Source: Streptomyces sp. XD-27
GTDB taxonomy: Bacteria; Actinomycetota; Actinomycetes; Streptomycetales; Streptomycetaceae
NCBI RefSeq assembly: GCF_030553055.1
Contig: NZ_CP130713.1
Span: 248,001 to 312,000 of the forward strand
DNA: 64,000 nucleotides
Direction of reading: 5' to 3'
The notes under the pieces were generated by a model. The model was not told where the DNA came from. It saw nothing but the letters and a program-made list of their open reading frames with translations, and ran no database searches. The translations under genes were made by a program, and so were the position numbers. This document shows positions 37,363 to 47,283 of the stretch, one piece after another (position 1 is the first letter of the stretch; each line of letters begins with the position of its first letter).

Positions 37363-38766
37363 ATGAACGAGGCAACACCGCAGCACCCCAGCCGCCGCTC
37401 CGTCCTGTGGACCGCGGGCGCCGCCGGCGCGGGCATCGGGGTCGGCGCGATGAGCGTCGGCGCCCAGAGCGCCGCCGCGGCCCCCGCCGCGGCCGCCGTC
37501 CCGGGCACTCCGCCGCGCCAGGGCGCCACGATGATCGGAGTGCCGTTCGAGCGGCGCGGAACCGTGCGCGTGGGCCTCGTGGGCCTCGGCCAGCGCGGCG
37601 GCGAGATGATCGACCTGTTCCTGGCCCTGCCGGGCGTGCGCGTCGTCGCGGTGTGCGACACGGTCAGGGCCAAGGCCGCCGCTGCCGCCGCGAAGGTCAC
37701 GTCTGCGGGCCGGCCCGCCCCGGCCCTGTACACCAAGGGCGAGCACGACTTCGAGAACCTGTGCGCGCGCACCGACATCGACTTCGTCTATGTGGCCACG
37801 CCCTGGGACTGGCACTTCGAGATGTGCCGGACGGCGATGCGATGCGGCAAACACGTCGGCGTGGAGTGTCCGCTGGCGATGGAACTCGGCCAGTTGTGGG
37901 AGCTGGTCGAGACGTCCGAGCGCACCCGCCGCCACTGCATGCAGCTGGAGAACTGCTGTTACGGCAGAAACGAGATGCGCGTACTGCGCATGGCGCACGC
38001 CGGGCTCTTCGGCGAACTCCTGCACGGGGCGGGCGCGTACATCCACGACCTGCGCGAGCTGATGTTCGATCCCGAGTACTACGAGGGCCCCTGGCGCCGG
38101 CTGTGGCACACCCGGCTGAAAGGCGACGTCTACCCCACCCACGGCTTCGGTCCCGTCGGCAACTACATGGACGTCAACCGCGGTGACCGCGCCGTACGGA
38201 TCTCGACGTTCGGCTCACCCGCCCTGGGGCTGGCCGCCTACCGCGAGCAGCACATGCCGCCCGGCCACCCGAGCTGGAAGGAGTCGTACATCGAGAGCGA
38301 CATGTCGATCAGCCTGGTGCAGACGGAGAAGGGCCGGGTCATCCGGCTGGAGCACGCCGTCTCCAACCCCCACCCGTACAGCCGGGTGAACATCCTCGGC
38401 GGGACGAAAGGCGTCTTCGAGGACTACCCGGCCCGGATCTACCTCGAACCCGAGATGACCGACGACCGGTGGGGCGACTTCGGCGCCTACGCGCAGTGGG
38501 ACCACTGGCTGTGGAAGGAGCACAGCAACCCGCCCGGTGGTCACGGCGGGATGGACTACATCATGCTGTACCGGCTGATGCAGTGCATGCGGCTGGGGCT
38601 GGTGCCGGACTTCGACGTGTACGACGCCGCGACCTGGAGCGCGCCGGTCCCGCTGAGCAACGCGTCCATCAGGGCGAAGGGCGCGCCGCAGGAGATGCCG
38701 GACTTCACGCGCGGGCTGTGGGCCAAGGCCCGGCCGGGCGTGGACTCGGACAAGCCCGCCGAGTGA
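37363..38766 (+). CDS. Gfo/Idh/MocA-family protein with Tat signal, GH109-like
   Basis: A 467-residue protein with a twin-arginine export signal ([20 protein letters not shown]) after a GGAGG-led ATG. The NAD(H)-binding Rossmann domain shows [65 protein letters not shown], and the second domain [25 protein letters not shown]. This matches glycoside hydrolase family 109 (alpha-N-acetylgalactosaminidase), which keeps NAD bound and works by oxidation-elimination. The His of THGFGP is in the family's active-site position. Folded export by Tat is expected because the cofactor is loaded in the cytosol. Confidence 0.88.
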   Translation: MNEATPQHPSRRSVLWTAGAAGAGIGVGAMSVGAQSAAAAPAAAAVPGTPPRQGATMIGVPFERRGTVRVGLVGLGQRGGEMIDLFLALPGVRVVAVCDTVRAKAAAAAAKVTSAGRPAPALYTKGEHDFENLCARTDIDFVYVATPWDWHFEMCRTAMRCGKHVGVECPLAMELGQLWELVETSERTRRHCMQLENCCYGRNEMRVLRMAHAGLFGELLHGAGAYIHDLRELMFDPEYYEGPWRRLWHTRLKGDVYPTHGFGPVGNYMDVNRGDRAVRISTFGSPALGLAAYREQHMPPGHPSWKESYIESDMSISLVQTEKGRVIRLEHAVSNPHPYSRVNILGGTKGVFEDYPARIYLEPEMTDDRWGDFGAYAQWDHWLWKEHSNPPGGHGGMDYIMLYRLMQCMRLGLVPDFDVYDAATWSAPVPLSNASIRAKGAPQEMPDFTRGLWAKARPGVDSDKPAE

Positions 38767-38771
38767 CGGCG

Positions 38772-38808
38772 GGCGCGGGCCCGGCCGGACGCGCGCCGGG
38801 CCCGCGCC
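38772..38808. terminator. 13-bp GC hairpin after GH109-like gene
   Basis: GGCGCGGGCCCGG (38772-38784) pairs perfectly with CCGGGCCCGCGCC (38796-38808) over an 11-base loop, beginning 5 bases after the stop codon. A factor-independent terminator without a T-tract, usual for the genus. Confidence 0.7.
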
Positions 38809-38857
38809 GACGATGAGGCTCGGTGCCGGGCCCCGTTCACGCCGGGGCTCGGACCGT

Positions 38858-38907
38858 CCCTGGTCTCAGATCCCATCCCTGGTCTCAGGCCCCGTCCCTG
38901 GTCTCAG
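38858..38907. repeat. 19-bp tandem repeat at the 3' end of the L,D-transpeptidase gene
   Basis: CCCTGGTCTCAG occurs three times at an exact 19-base period (38858, 38877, 38896), with semi-conserved spacers (ATCCCAT, GCCCCGT). The last copy contains the stop codon of the convergent transpeptidase gene. Mispairing here could change that gene's end. Confidence 0.7.
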
Positions 38908-39677
38908 CTCGCCAGGTGCGCCTTGTCGCCCATCACCACGACCGGCCGCTGCCGCGGGTCGAGGGTCCTGAGCAGGTACTCCATGCCGGACTTGGGCAGG
39001 CTCACACACCCCGACGTACCGCTGCCGTGGTCCATGTGCAGCCAGATGCTGCCGCCCTTGCGCCGGCCCTCGGGGCGGGTCGGGTCGATCGGGCTGGTGC
39101 CCTTCACCCGGTTGTAGTCGACGGCGATGACGTAGTCGAAGTCGTGCCAGTGCGTCTTGGGCCAGTAGTGCGGCGCGGCGAACGCGGCGCCCTGCGCGTA
39201 GGGCAGCCGCGACCCCGGGTCGGGCAGGACCCCGCCCGCGTCGGTGAGCGTGAACACCCCGACGGGGCTGCGCTTGTCGCCTTCCCGGTGGTCGACCGTC
39301 CAGCCGCGCTTGCCGTTGTGCGCGGGCCAGCTGCGCTGCTTCTCCCAGGTGCGGCCTTCCCCGGCGGCCCTGGTATAGAGGACGACGGTGGCGTCCGCCG
39401 AGTCCTCCCCCTTGCCGTACACGGCGACCACCTGGCGCGATCCGGCCGGGATGCGGGACTGAAGCGCGTCGCCGACCTCGGGGATACGGGTCGGGTCCGC
39501 GGTGGGCGAGGCGCTGTGCCCCGCCCGCTGGGCGGAGCCGGAGCTGTTCTTGCCCCCGCTGGCCCCGCCGCCCCCGTCGTCCGCACCGCCGCCGCAGCCG
39601 GCGACCAGGATCACGGTCATGGCGGTCAGGGCGGCCGTACGAGTGCACATCGTGCCGGAGATACGCATGTCCGCCAT
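38904..39677 (-). CDS. L,D-transpeptidase-like lipoprotein (YkuD fold)
   Basis: A 257-residue precursor; ATG 39677 has GGGAG 7 bases upstream. The lipobox is VAGC in TALTAMTVILVAGCGGG, then a Gly/Ser-rich linker, then the catalytic domain: VVAVYGKGEDSADATVVLYTR, SPVGVFTLTDAGG, and the active site IWLHMDHGSGTSGCVSLPKSGMEYLL, with catalytic Cys and the preceding His. It is anchored on the outside of the membrane and would cross-link or modify peptidoglycan. It is a short YkuD type, without the Ig-like domains of mycobacterial Ldt proteins. Confidence 0.88.
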   Translation of the reverse strand: MADMRISGTMCTRTAALTAMTVILVAGCGGGADDGGGGASGGKNSSGSAQRAGHSASPTADPTRIPEVGDALQSRIPAGSRQVVAVYGKGEDSADATVVLYTRAAGEGRTWEKQRSWPAHNGKRGWTVDHREGDKRSPVGVFTLTDAGGVLPDPGSRLPYAQGAAFAAPHYWPKTHWHDFDYVIAVDYNRVKGTSPIDPTRPEGRRKGGSIWLHMDHGSGTSGCVSLPKSGMEYLLRTLDPRQRPVVVMGDKAHLAS

Positions 39678-39870
39678 GGTCGCACTCCCGTGCGGCGGCC
39701 GGGTACGCGGCATTGGCGTGTTCCGCGCGGCCTCGCGTAAAACCAGTTGAATTCCACGACCTGACGACGCGAACCTTTCACGGCCGAGCCCAGCGCGCCG
39801 CTCGCCCTCCCGCCTGCCGTGCTTCTTCCCTCCGCCTTGTCGTCTTCGTCATTCGAGCCTCTGGGACACC

Positions 39871-41919
39871 ATGCAGATTCGTGATCTTCCGTACGCCGAT
39901 CCGGGACGGCCGGATGTGCGGTCCGGACCGCGCTTCCTGGTGTGGCTGGCCAGGAATCAGTTGGGCGGGCAGCTCAGGGCGCTGGCCTGGGGGCTGCTCC
40001 ACATGGCGGCGGTCGCCTCCTTCCCGATCGCCGTCGGTCTCGCCGTACAGGCGGTGGTGGACCGTTCGGGGGCGCGGCTCGCCCTGGCCGGGGGGCTGAT
40101 GGCGCTGCTCGGCGGGGCGTCGGCGCTCGGCGACGCGATGCTGCACCGGGCCGCCGTCACGAACTGGATCACCGCGGCCGCGCGCGTGCAGCAGTTGCTC
40201 GCCCGTAAGACGGCGGAGCTGGGAGCGGCCCTGACCCGCCGGGTCGCCGCGGGCGAGGTCGTGGCGGTCTCCACCGGTGACGTGGAGAAGATCGGCTGGT
40301 TCGTGGAGGCGCTGTCCCGTTTCACCGCCGCCCTGGTCACGGTGGTCGGGGTCTGTGTGGCGCTGGTGCTCTACCAGCCGGCGCTGGGCGTCGTGGTCGC
40401 GCTCGGGGCGCCCGCCCTGGCGCTGGCCGTGCTGCCGCTGCTGCCACGGGCGACGCGGCGGGCCGACGAGCAGCGGGAGAAGGCGGGTCGGGCCACGGAG
40501 CTGGCCGCCGACACGGTGGCCGGACTGCGGGTGCTGCGCGGCATCGGCGGCGAGGAGCTGTTCCTGTCCCGCTACCGCCAGGCCTCGCAGGAGGTGCGGG
40601 CGGCCGCGGTGCGCAGCGCCCGGATGTGGGCGCTGATCGCGGCGGTACAGGTGGTGCTGCCGGGTCTGCTGCTGATCGGTGTGGTGGGGTACGGGGCGCG
40701 GCTGGCCCATGAGGGCCGGATCGAGGTCGGTGAACTGGTCACCGTCTACAGCGCGGTCACCTTCCTGCTGTTCCCGCTGCGGCACTTCGAGGAGATCGCG
40801 ATGGCGTACTCCTTCTCCCGACCCTCGGCGCGGCGCGCGGCGCGGGTGCTCGCACTGCGCCGGTCCGCGCTCCCCGCGCAAGGTGCGGACGAGCGTACTG
40901 ACGGACATGCGAACGGACGCACTGACCGACGTGCGGACGAGTGGAGCGGCGAACCCCTCGGTGGCCACCTGTACGACCCCGCGAGCGGGCTTCTCGCACC
41001 GGCGGGTGCGCTGACGGCGGTGGTGTGCGGCGACCCGGACGCGGCGGGCCTGCTGGCCGAGCGGCTCGGCGGCCACCCCGCGCAGGACGCGGCGGAGACG
41101 ACACGGGAGCCGTCCGAGGCCGGGCGGGAGTCGCCCGACGCGGCGGCCGCGCCGTCGGTGCTGCTCGGTGGAGTGGCGCTGGACGACATACCGCTGGAGG
41201 TGGCGCGCACCGCCGTCCTCGTGCAGGACAAGGACCCGATGCTTCTCTCGGGCACGCTCGCCGAGCTGCTGGACGTGCCCTCCTCGGGCGCGGTCGCGGT
41301 GTCCGCGGCGCTCGACGCCGCGCAGTGCGGCGATGTCCTGGACGCGCTCGCGCGGACGGTCCCCGTGTCGGACGGCGGCGCACCGGACCCGATGGAGGCC
41401 CGTATCACCGAGCGCGGCCGGTCGCTGTCGGGCGGGCAGCGGCAGCGGTTGGCGCTGGCCCGCTCGCTGGTGACCGATCCCGAAGTGCTCGTGCTGGACG
41501 AGCCCACGTCGGCGGTCGACTCGCACACCGAGGCGCGGATCGCGGAGGGGGTACGCCGCCTGCGGCGCGGGCGGACCACCGTGGTGTTCACCTCCAGTCC
41601 ACTGCTGCTGGACCGCGCCGACCGGGTGGTGTTCCTGCACGACGGCGCGGTGGCGGCCACCGGCACACACCGCGAGCTGCTGCACGGCGAGTCGGGCTAT
41701 GAGGCGGTGGTGACCCGTGCCACCGAGCCGGCGCGGGAGGACCGTGCGGGGCAGCCCGGCGGCGGACCGCGGGACGGCGCGGGCACCACCGCGGACCGTA
41801 TCGGCGAGGCCGCGGACCCGATCGGCGAGGCCGCGGAACGGATCGCCGAGGCCGCGGACAAAGGCGCGGACATGGGCGACGTGGACATGGACATCGAGCA
41901 GATCGGGGAATCGGCATGA
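39871..41919 (+). CDS. heterodimeric ABC exporter subunit with degenerate Walker A
   Basis: A 682-residue permease-ATPase fusion. The membrane domain (about 20-330) is normal. In the ATPase the Walker A site is missing: where GxxGxGKST should be (about residue 385) it reads AVVCGDPDAAGLLAERLGG. The H-loop is also changed (VVFTSSPLLLD instead of AHR). The signature is perfect (RSLSGGQRQRLALARSL, about 520) and Walker B is present (VLVLDEPTSAVD). It therefore cannot bind ATP normally itself but can lend its signature to a partner. There is a low-complexity linker (about 345-365) and a repetitive acidic tail (GEAAD/GEAAE units). The stop overlaps the partner gene by 4 bases. Confidence 0.88.
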   Translation: MQIRDLPYADPGRPDVRSGPRFLVWLARNQLGGQLRALAWGLLHMAAVASFPIAVGLAVQAVVDRSGARLALAGGLMALLGGASALGDAMLHRAAVTNWITAAARVQQLLARKTAELGAALTRRVAAGEVVAVSTGDVEKIGWFVEALSRFTAALVTVVGVCVALVLYQPALGVVVALGAPALALAVLPLLPRATRRADEQREKAGRATELAADTVAGLRVLRGIGGEELFLSRYRQASQEVRAAAVRSARMWALIAAVQVVLPGLLLIGVVGYGARLAHEGRIEVGELVTVYSAVTFLLFPLRHFEEIAMAYSFSRPSARRAARVLALRRSALPAQGADERTDGHANGRTDRRADEWSGEPLGGHLYDPASGLLAPAGALTAVVCGDPDAAGLLAERLGGHPAQDAAETTREPSEAGRESPDAAAAPSVLLGGVALDDIPLEVARTAVLVQDKDPMLLSGTLAELLDVPSSGAVAVSAALDAAQCGDVLDALARTVPVSDGGAPDPMEARITERGRSLSGGQRQRLALARSLVTDPEVLVLDEPTSAVDSHTEARIAEGVRRLRRGRTTVVFTSSPLLLDRADRVVFLHDGAVAATGTHRELLHGESGYEAVVTRATEPAREDRAGQPGGGPRDGAGTTADRIGEAADPIGEAAERIAEAADKGADMGDVDMDIEQIGESA

Positions 41920-43697
41920 TCGGCGTGGCGCCACCGGCGCACGACCCCGCCGCACCGGAGTCGGCGACGACGCTGCCGGTGGGCAGCCCCGCGACCGTAC
42001 GGGGCTATGTGCGCGAGCTGCTGCACCGGCATCGCGCGGCGTTCGCCGTGCTGCTGGCGGTGAACACCGCCGCCGTGGTGGCGTCCATGGTCGGCCCGTA
42101 TCTGCTGGGCGGTCTGGTGGAGGACCTCGCCAATGGGGCCGAGGACCTGCATATCGGGCGCACCGTCGCGCTGTTCGCGGTGGCGCTGGCCGTGCAGGCC
42201 GTGTTCGTGCGCGAGGTGCGGCTGCGGGGCGCGATGCTCGGCGAGCGGATGCTGGCGGACCTGCGGGAGGACTTCCTCGTACGGTCCGTGCGCCTGCCAC
42301 CGAGCGTGCTGGAGCGGGCGGGCACCGGTGATCTGCTCTCCCGCATCACCACCGACGTCGACCGGCTGGCGGAGGCGATGCGCGAGGCGGTGCCGCAGCT
42401 GTCGATCGGCGTGGTCTGGGTCGGGCTGCTGCTCGGCGCCCTGACCGCGACGGCGCCGCCGCTGGGGCTGGCCGTGCTGGTCGCGGTGCCCCTGCTGGTG
42501 GTGGGCTGCCGCTGGTACTTCCGGCGCTCCCCCGCCGCCTACCGCTCGGAGGCGGCCGGATACGCGGCCGTGGCCGCCGCGCTCACCGAGACCGTGGACG
42601 CCGGGCGGACCGTCGAGGCGCACCGGCTGGGCGGGCGCCGGGTCGCGCTGTCCGAGCAGCGGATCCGCGAGTGGACGGCCTGGGAGCGGTACACGCTGTG
42701 GCTGCGCTGTGTGCTCTTTCCGGTGGTCAACGGCACGTATACGCTGATCACCGGCTCGGTCCTGATGATCGGCGGCACCTTCGTGCTGCAGGGCTGGATG
42801 ACGGTCGGCGAGCTGACGACGGGGGCGCTGCTGGCGCAGATGCTCGTCGAGCCGGTGGGGATGATCCTGCGCTGGTACGACGAGTTGCAAGTGGCCCAGG
42901 TCTCCCTGGCCCGGCTTGTCGGGGTGCGGGAGATCGAGGCGGGTACCGGAGACGGCGCGGTGGTGCCCGACGGCCGGGATGTCCGGGCGGAGCGGGTGCG
43001 GTTCGGGTACCGGCCGGGCAGCGACGTGCTGCACGGGGTGTCGATGCATGTGCGGCCGGGCACACGGCTGGCGCTGGTCGGCCCGTCCGGCGCGGGCAAG
43101 TCGACGCTCGGCAGGCTGCTCGCCGGGATCTACGAGCCGAGGACCGGTGAGGTGACGCTGGGCGGTGCCGAGCTGGCGCGGATGCCGGCGGAGCGGGTGC
43201 GCCGCCATGTGGCGCTGGTCAACCAGGAGCACCACGTCTTCGTCGGTTCGCTGCGCGACAACCTGCTGCTGGCCCGTACCTCGGCTCGGGACACCGAACT
43301 GTGGGCGGCGCTCGCCGCGGTGGACGCCGAGGAGTGGGCCCGGGGCCTGGACGAGGGGCTCGACACCGAGGTGGGGTCGGGCGGTGTCGCGCTCACCCCG
43401 GCTCAGGCCCAGCAGGTGGCGTTGGCCCGGCTGGTGCTCGCCGATCCGCACACGCTGGTGCTGGACGAGGCCACCTCGCTGCTGGACCCGCGCGCGGCCC
43501 GGCATCTGGAGCGGTCGCTGGGGCGGGTCCTGGAGGGCCGGACGGTGGTGGCCATCGCGCACCGGCTGCACACGGCCCACGACGCGGATGTGATCGCCGT
43601 GGTCGCGGACGGCCGGATCAGCGAGCTGGGCAGTCACGACGAGCTCGTCCGGGCCGACGGGGCCTACGCGGCGCTGTGGCGCTCCTGGCAGCAGTAG
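41916..43697 (+). CDS. heterodimeric ABC exporter subunit with degenerate signature motif
   Basis: A 593-residue partner of the preceding gene. The membrane domain is at about 30-320. The ATPase has an intact Walker A (GPSGAGKST, about residue 389), Walker B LVLDEATSLLD and H-loop AIAHRLHT, but where LSGGQ should be it reads VALTPAQAQQVALARL (about 495). The pair thus forms a single working ATPase site, made of Walker A/B from this subunit and the signature from the other; the second site is dead on both faces. Substrate unknown. It is followed by a strong bidirectional hairpin. Confidence 0.9.
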   Translation: MIGVAPPAHDPAAPESATTLPVGSPATVRGYVRELLHRHRAAFAVLLAVNTAAVVASMVGPYLLGGLVEDLANGAEDLHIGRTVALFAVALAVQAVFVREVRLRGAMLGERMLADLREDFLVRSVRLPPSVLERAGTGDLLSRITTDVDRLAEAMREAVPQLSIGVVWVGLLLGALTATAPPLGLAVLVAVPLLVVGCRWYFRRSPAAYRSEAAGYAAVAAALTETVDAGRTVEAHRLGGRRVALSEQRIREWTAWERYTLWLRCVLFPVVNGTYTLITGSVLMIGGTFVLQGWMTVGELTTGALLAQMLVEPVGMILRWYDELQVAQVSLARLVGVREIEAGTGDGAVVPDGRDVRAERVRFGYRPGSDVLHGVSMHVRPGTRLALVGPSGAGKSTLGRLLAGIYEPRTGEVTLGGAELARMPAERVRRHVALVNQEHHVFVGSLRDNLLLARTSARDTELWAALAAVDAEEWARGLDEGLDTEVGSGGVALTPAQAQQVALARLVLADPHTLVLDEATSLLDPRAARHLERSLGRVLEGRTVVAIAHRLHTAHDADVIAVVADGRISELGSHDELVRADGAYAALWRSWQQ

Positions 43698-43732
43698 CGC
43701 GGCCCGGCGCCGCGCCGCCGTCCGGGGGCCCG

Positions 43733-43779
43733 GCACCCCGTACTCTCACCCTGAAGTCGAGGGTGAGAGTACGAGGTGC
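43733..43779. terminator. 20-bp-stem bidirectional terminator
   Basis: The arms 43733-43752 and 43760-43779 pair over 20 positions with one mismatch and a 7-base loop (GAAGTCG). The inner 13 bp (GTACTCTCACCCT / AGGGTGAGAGTAC) are perfect. It sits between the convergent ABC exporter (stop 43697) and the hydrolase gene (stop 43791) and can end both transcripts. Confidence 0.8.
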
Positions 43780-43790
43780 GGGGCGACGGC

Positions 43791-44582
43791 TCAGAGGTAG
43801 CCGAGGGCGCCCAGCCCGCCGGCTCCGCCGAGCACCATGAAGGCGGGCATCAGCACCTTGAGCTCGACCCAGCTGCCCGCACGGAACCGCATGCCCTTCG
43901 GCGGTCCCACCGGGTACCAGCGCTTGCGTCCGATCGGGATGGGCCACAGGATCGGGCAGCCGGAGACGGTCAGCGCGTCCCCGATGTCGTGCACCAGCGC
44001 GCCGAGCACGATCGGCAGGCCGAGCCACAGGTACTCCTGGCCCGCCCCGCCGAACAGCCAGTCCGAACCGTTCCCCGGCTGGTGCAGCACGTCGGCGAGG
44101 ATCCATGCGCTCGTCGCGCCCAGCAGCCAGACCAGGACGTCGCTGGAGACCCGCGCCATCCGCCACAGCAGGCCCTCGACGGCGAGCACCATGTGGACGA
44201 AGAGGATGCCGAGCACCGCCCAGCGGCCGCCCACCACCGCCAGCAGCGAGGCGCCCGCGCCGATGAGCACCGCCCACACCCAGGTGTGGGTCAGCGTGCG
44301 ATGGCCGCCGGAGCGGCGTGGATCGCCCTGCTTCCTCGTCGCCTTGTACACGGCGTGGGACAGCTTGTCGATCACCTCGCACAGACCGCGCGAGAGGGGA
44401 CCGAAGGCCCGCGATATCGTCGCCGACTTGTGGTCGAGGTCGGGCGCGAGCGCCGCTCCGGCGCAGATCAGCGCGCCGACGACGAGCACCGGCCAGGGCA
44501 TCTCGTGGCCCGTCGCCGACAACGCCGCCCCTACTCCCAGCCAGGCCGCCGCCCCGGACAGCGAGTGCGCCGGTCCCATCAT
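43791..44582 (-). CDS. membrane-bound metal-dependent hydrolase (YdjM-like)
   Basis: A 263-residue protein starting at tandem ATGs (44582/44579). Family marks are the metal-ligand clusters HSLSG near the N-terminus, LAPDLDHKSATISR, and GGHRTLTHTW, with about five hydrophobic segments between and after them (WVWAVLIGAGASLLAVVGG, WAVLGILFVHMVLAVEGLL). YdjM/LexA-regulated-hydrolase-like proteins have no well-defined substrate. The second half shows GALVHDIGDALTVSGCPILWPIPIGRKRW, also typical. It is divergent from the helicase gene. Confidence 0.82.
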   Translation of the reverse strand: MMGPAHSLSGAAAWLGVGAALSATGHEMPWPVLVVGALICAGAALAPDLDHKSATISRAFGPLSRGLCEVIDKLSHAVYKATRKQGDPRRSGGHRTLTHTWVWAVLIGAGASLLAVVGGRWAVLGILFVHMVLAVEGLLWRMARVSSDVLVWLLGATSAWILADVLHQPGNGSDWLFGGAGQEYLWLGLPIVLGALVHDIGDALTVSGCPILWPIPIGRKRWYPVGPPKGMRFRAGSWVELKVLMPAFMVLGGAGGLGALGYL

Positions 44583-44718
44583 GGTCGTTCCCCGCCCCTG
44601 CTCGTGCCCGCGCCAGCGCGGGAGTTGGTCTGCTCGGCCCGGCACAGCCTAGCGGCGAGTGATCTTCGAACGCACGGCCGGTTCCCGGGCCGCGCGGAAA
44701 AGCAGGCAGTATAGGGAT

Positions 44719-47231
44719 GTGACTCTTATTGATCAGCTGCCGAGCGACGCCGACCCTGATGCGCTTTTCGAGGCGTTCTCGACCTGGGTCGAGGAACGGG
44801 GTATCTCGCTCTACCCCGCCCAGGAGGAAGCACTGATCGAGGTGGTGTCGGGCGCGAATGTCATCCTGTCCACGCCCACCGGCTCCGGTAAGAGCCTGGT
44901 GGCGGCGGGCGCCCACTTCACCGCACTGGCCAACGACCAGGTCACCTTCTACACCGCGCCGATCAAGGCTCTGGTCTCGGAGAAGTTCTTCGAGCTGTGC
45001 AAGCTGTTCGGTACCGAGAACGTCGGCATGCTCACCGGCGACGCGTCGGTCAACGCGGACGCCCCGGTGATCTGCTGCACCGCCGAGGTCCTGGCGTCCA
45101 TCGCGCTGCGCGACGGCAAGGACGCCGACATCGGCCAGGTGGTGATGGACGAGTTCCACTTCTACGCCGAGCCGGACCGCGGCTGGGCCTGGCAGATCCC
45201 GCTGCTGGAACTGCCGCAGGCGCAGTTCATCCTGATGTCGGCGACGCTCGGTGACGTGAGCCGGTTCGAGCAGGACCTGACCCGGCGCACCGGGCGGCCC
45301 ACCGCCGTCGTACGGTCGGCGACCCGTCCGGTGCCGCTGAGCTACGAGTACCGCACGACGCCGCTGACCGAGACGCTGACCGAGCTGCTGGACACGCGCC
45401 AGGCTCCCGTGTACATCGTGCACTTCACCCAGGCGGCCGCGGTGGAGCGGGCGCAGGCACTGATGAGCATCAACATGTGCACGCGGGCCGAGAAGGACGA
45501 GATCGCGGCGCTCATCGGCAACTTCCGCTTCACGACCAAGTTCGGACGGAACCTGTCCCGTTACGTCAGGCACGGCATCGGTGTGCACCACGCCGGGATG
45601 CTGCCGAAGTACCGGCGGCTGGTGGAGAAGCTGGCACAGGCCGGTCTGCTGAAGGTGATCTGCGGGACCGACACCCTGGGCGTCGGGGTCAACGTCCCGA
45701 TCCGCACCGTGCTGTTCACGGCGCTGACCAAGTACGACGGGCAGCGGGTCCGCACGCTGCGGGCGCGGGAGTTCCACCAGATCGCGGGCCGCGCCGGGCG
45801 GGCGGGCTTCGACACCGCCGGTTTCGTCGTCGCCCAGGCGCCCGAGCACGTCGTCGAGAACGAGAAGGCGCTCGCCAAGGCTGGAGACGATCCGAAGAAG
45901 CGCCGGAAGGTCGTCCGCAAGAAGGCGCCGGAGGGCTTCGTCAACTGGGGTCAGAACACCTTCGAGAAGCTGATCGCCTCCGACCCGAGCCGCTGACCTC
46001 CCGGTTCCGGATCACGCACGCGATGCTGCTGTCGGTGATCGCCCGGCCCGGAAACGCCTTCGCGGCGATGCGCCGACTGCTGGAGGACAACCACGAGCCA
46101 CGGAAGAACCAGCTGCGGCACATCCGGCGCGCCATCGCCATCTACCGCTCCCTGCTGGACGGCGGCATCGTGGAGCAGCTGGAGACTCCGGACGCGGAGG
46201 GCCGCATCGTGCGGCTGACGGTCGATCTCCAGCAGGACTTCGCGCTGAACCAGCCGCTGTCCACCTTCGCCCTGGCGGCCTTCGAGCTCCTGGACCCCGA
46301 GTCCCCGTCGTACGCCCTGGACATGGTGTCCGTCGTGGAGTCGACGCTGGACGACCCGCGGCAGATCCTGGCGGCGCAGCAGAACAAGGCGCGCGGCGAG
46401 GCGGTCAACGCGATGAAGGCGGACGGCGTCGAGTACGAGGAGCGGATGGAGCGGCTCCAGGACGTCTCGTACCCCAAGCCCCTGGAGGAGCTGCTCTTCC
46501 ACGCCTACGGGCTCTACCGCAAGAGCCACCCGTGGGTGGGCGACCATCCGCTCTCCCCCAAGTCGGTCATCCGCGACATGTACGAGCGGGCGATGACCTT
46601 CACGGAGTTCACCGCCCTCTACGACCTCGCACGGACGGAGGGCATCGTGCTGCGCTACCTGGCCAGCTCCTACAAGGCGCTGGACCACACCGTGCCCGAC
46701 GACCTGAAGTCGGACGACTTCGAGGATCTGATTGCCTGGCTGGGCGAGATGGTGCGCCAGGTCGACTCGAGTCTGCTGGACGAGTGGGAGCAGCTGGCCA
46801 ATCCGGAGGAGGAGTCGGCGGAGGAGGCTCAGGAGCGCGCGGACCAGGTCAAGCCGGTCACCGCGAACGCGCGCGCGTTCCGGGTGCTGGTGCGCAACGC
46901 GATGTTCCGCCGGGTCGAGCTGGCCGCGCTGGACAAGGTCGCGGAGCTGGGCGATATGGACGAGGAGTCCGGTTGGGACGAGGCCCGGTGGGCCGAGGCC
47001 ATGGACGCCTACTGGGACGAGTACGAGGACCTCGGCACCGGCCCCGACGCGCGCGGGCCGAAGCTGCTGCGCATCGAGGAGCAGCCGGAGCACGGACTGT
47101 GGAAGGTGCGGCAGACCTTCGCCGACCCTCAGGGCGACCACGACTGGGGCATCTCGGCGGAGGTGGATCTCGCGGCGTCCGACGAGGAGGGCCGCGCGGT
47201 CGTCCGGGTCACGGACGTGGGTCAGCTGTAG
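44719..47231 (+). CDS. DEAD/DEAH-box RNA helicase with DUF3516 domain (frameshifted)
   Basis: Start GTG at 44719 ([19 protein letters not shown], the family start). Helicase core: Walker [17 protein letters not shown] (about residue 50), VVMDEFHFY as the DExH box (about 143), LMSATLGDV, then the second RecA domain with [19 protein letters not shown] and [15 protein letters not shown]. This is the Ski2/Mtr4-like group. The frame stops at 45996 after IASDPSR, and the -1 frame resumes [24 protein letters not shown] and carries the DUF3516 C-terminal domain to 47231. One missing C at 45984-45986 joins them into about 837 residues. Role: probably RNA unwinding or decay; specifics unknown. Confidence 0.88.
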
Positions 47232-47283
47232 TCTCCGAAAGGCCACCCCCACGGCGAGCACCACCAGCAGAAGGGCACCAGCG

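Noticed and set aside
39871..41919. The first ABC exporter subunit as a pseudogene because Walker A is missing
   Set aside because: The frame is intact over 682 codons, the signature and Walker B are perfect, and the partner has the complementary defect. This fits an asymmetric heterodimer rather than decay.
39778..43736. Minus-strand frames of 840 and 679 codons opposite the ABC exporter pair
   Set aside because: No start signal or domain; amino-acid composition is typical of antisense reading, and the plus-strand genes are unambiguous.
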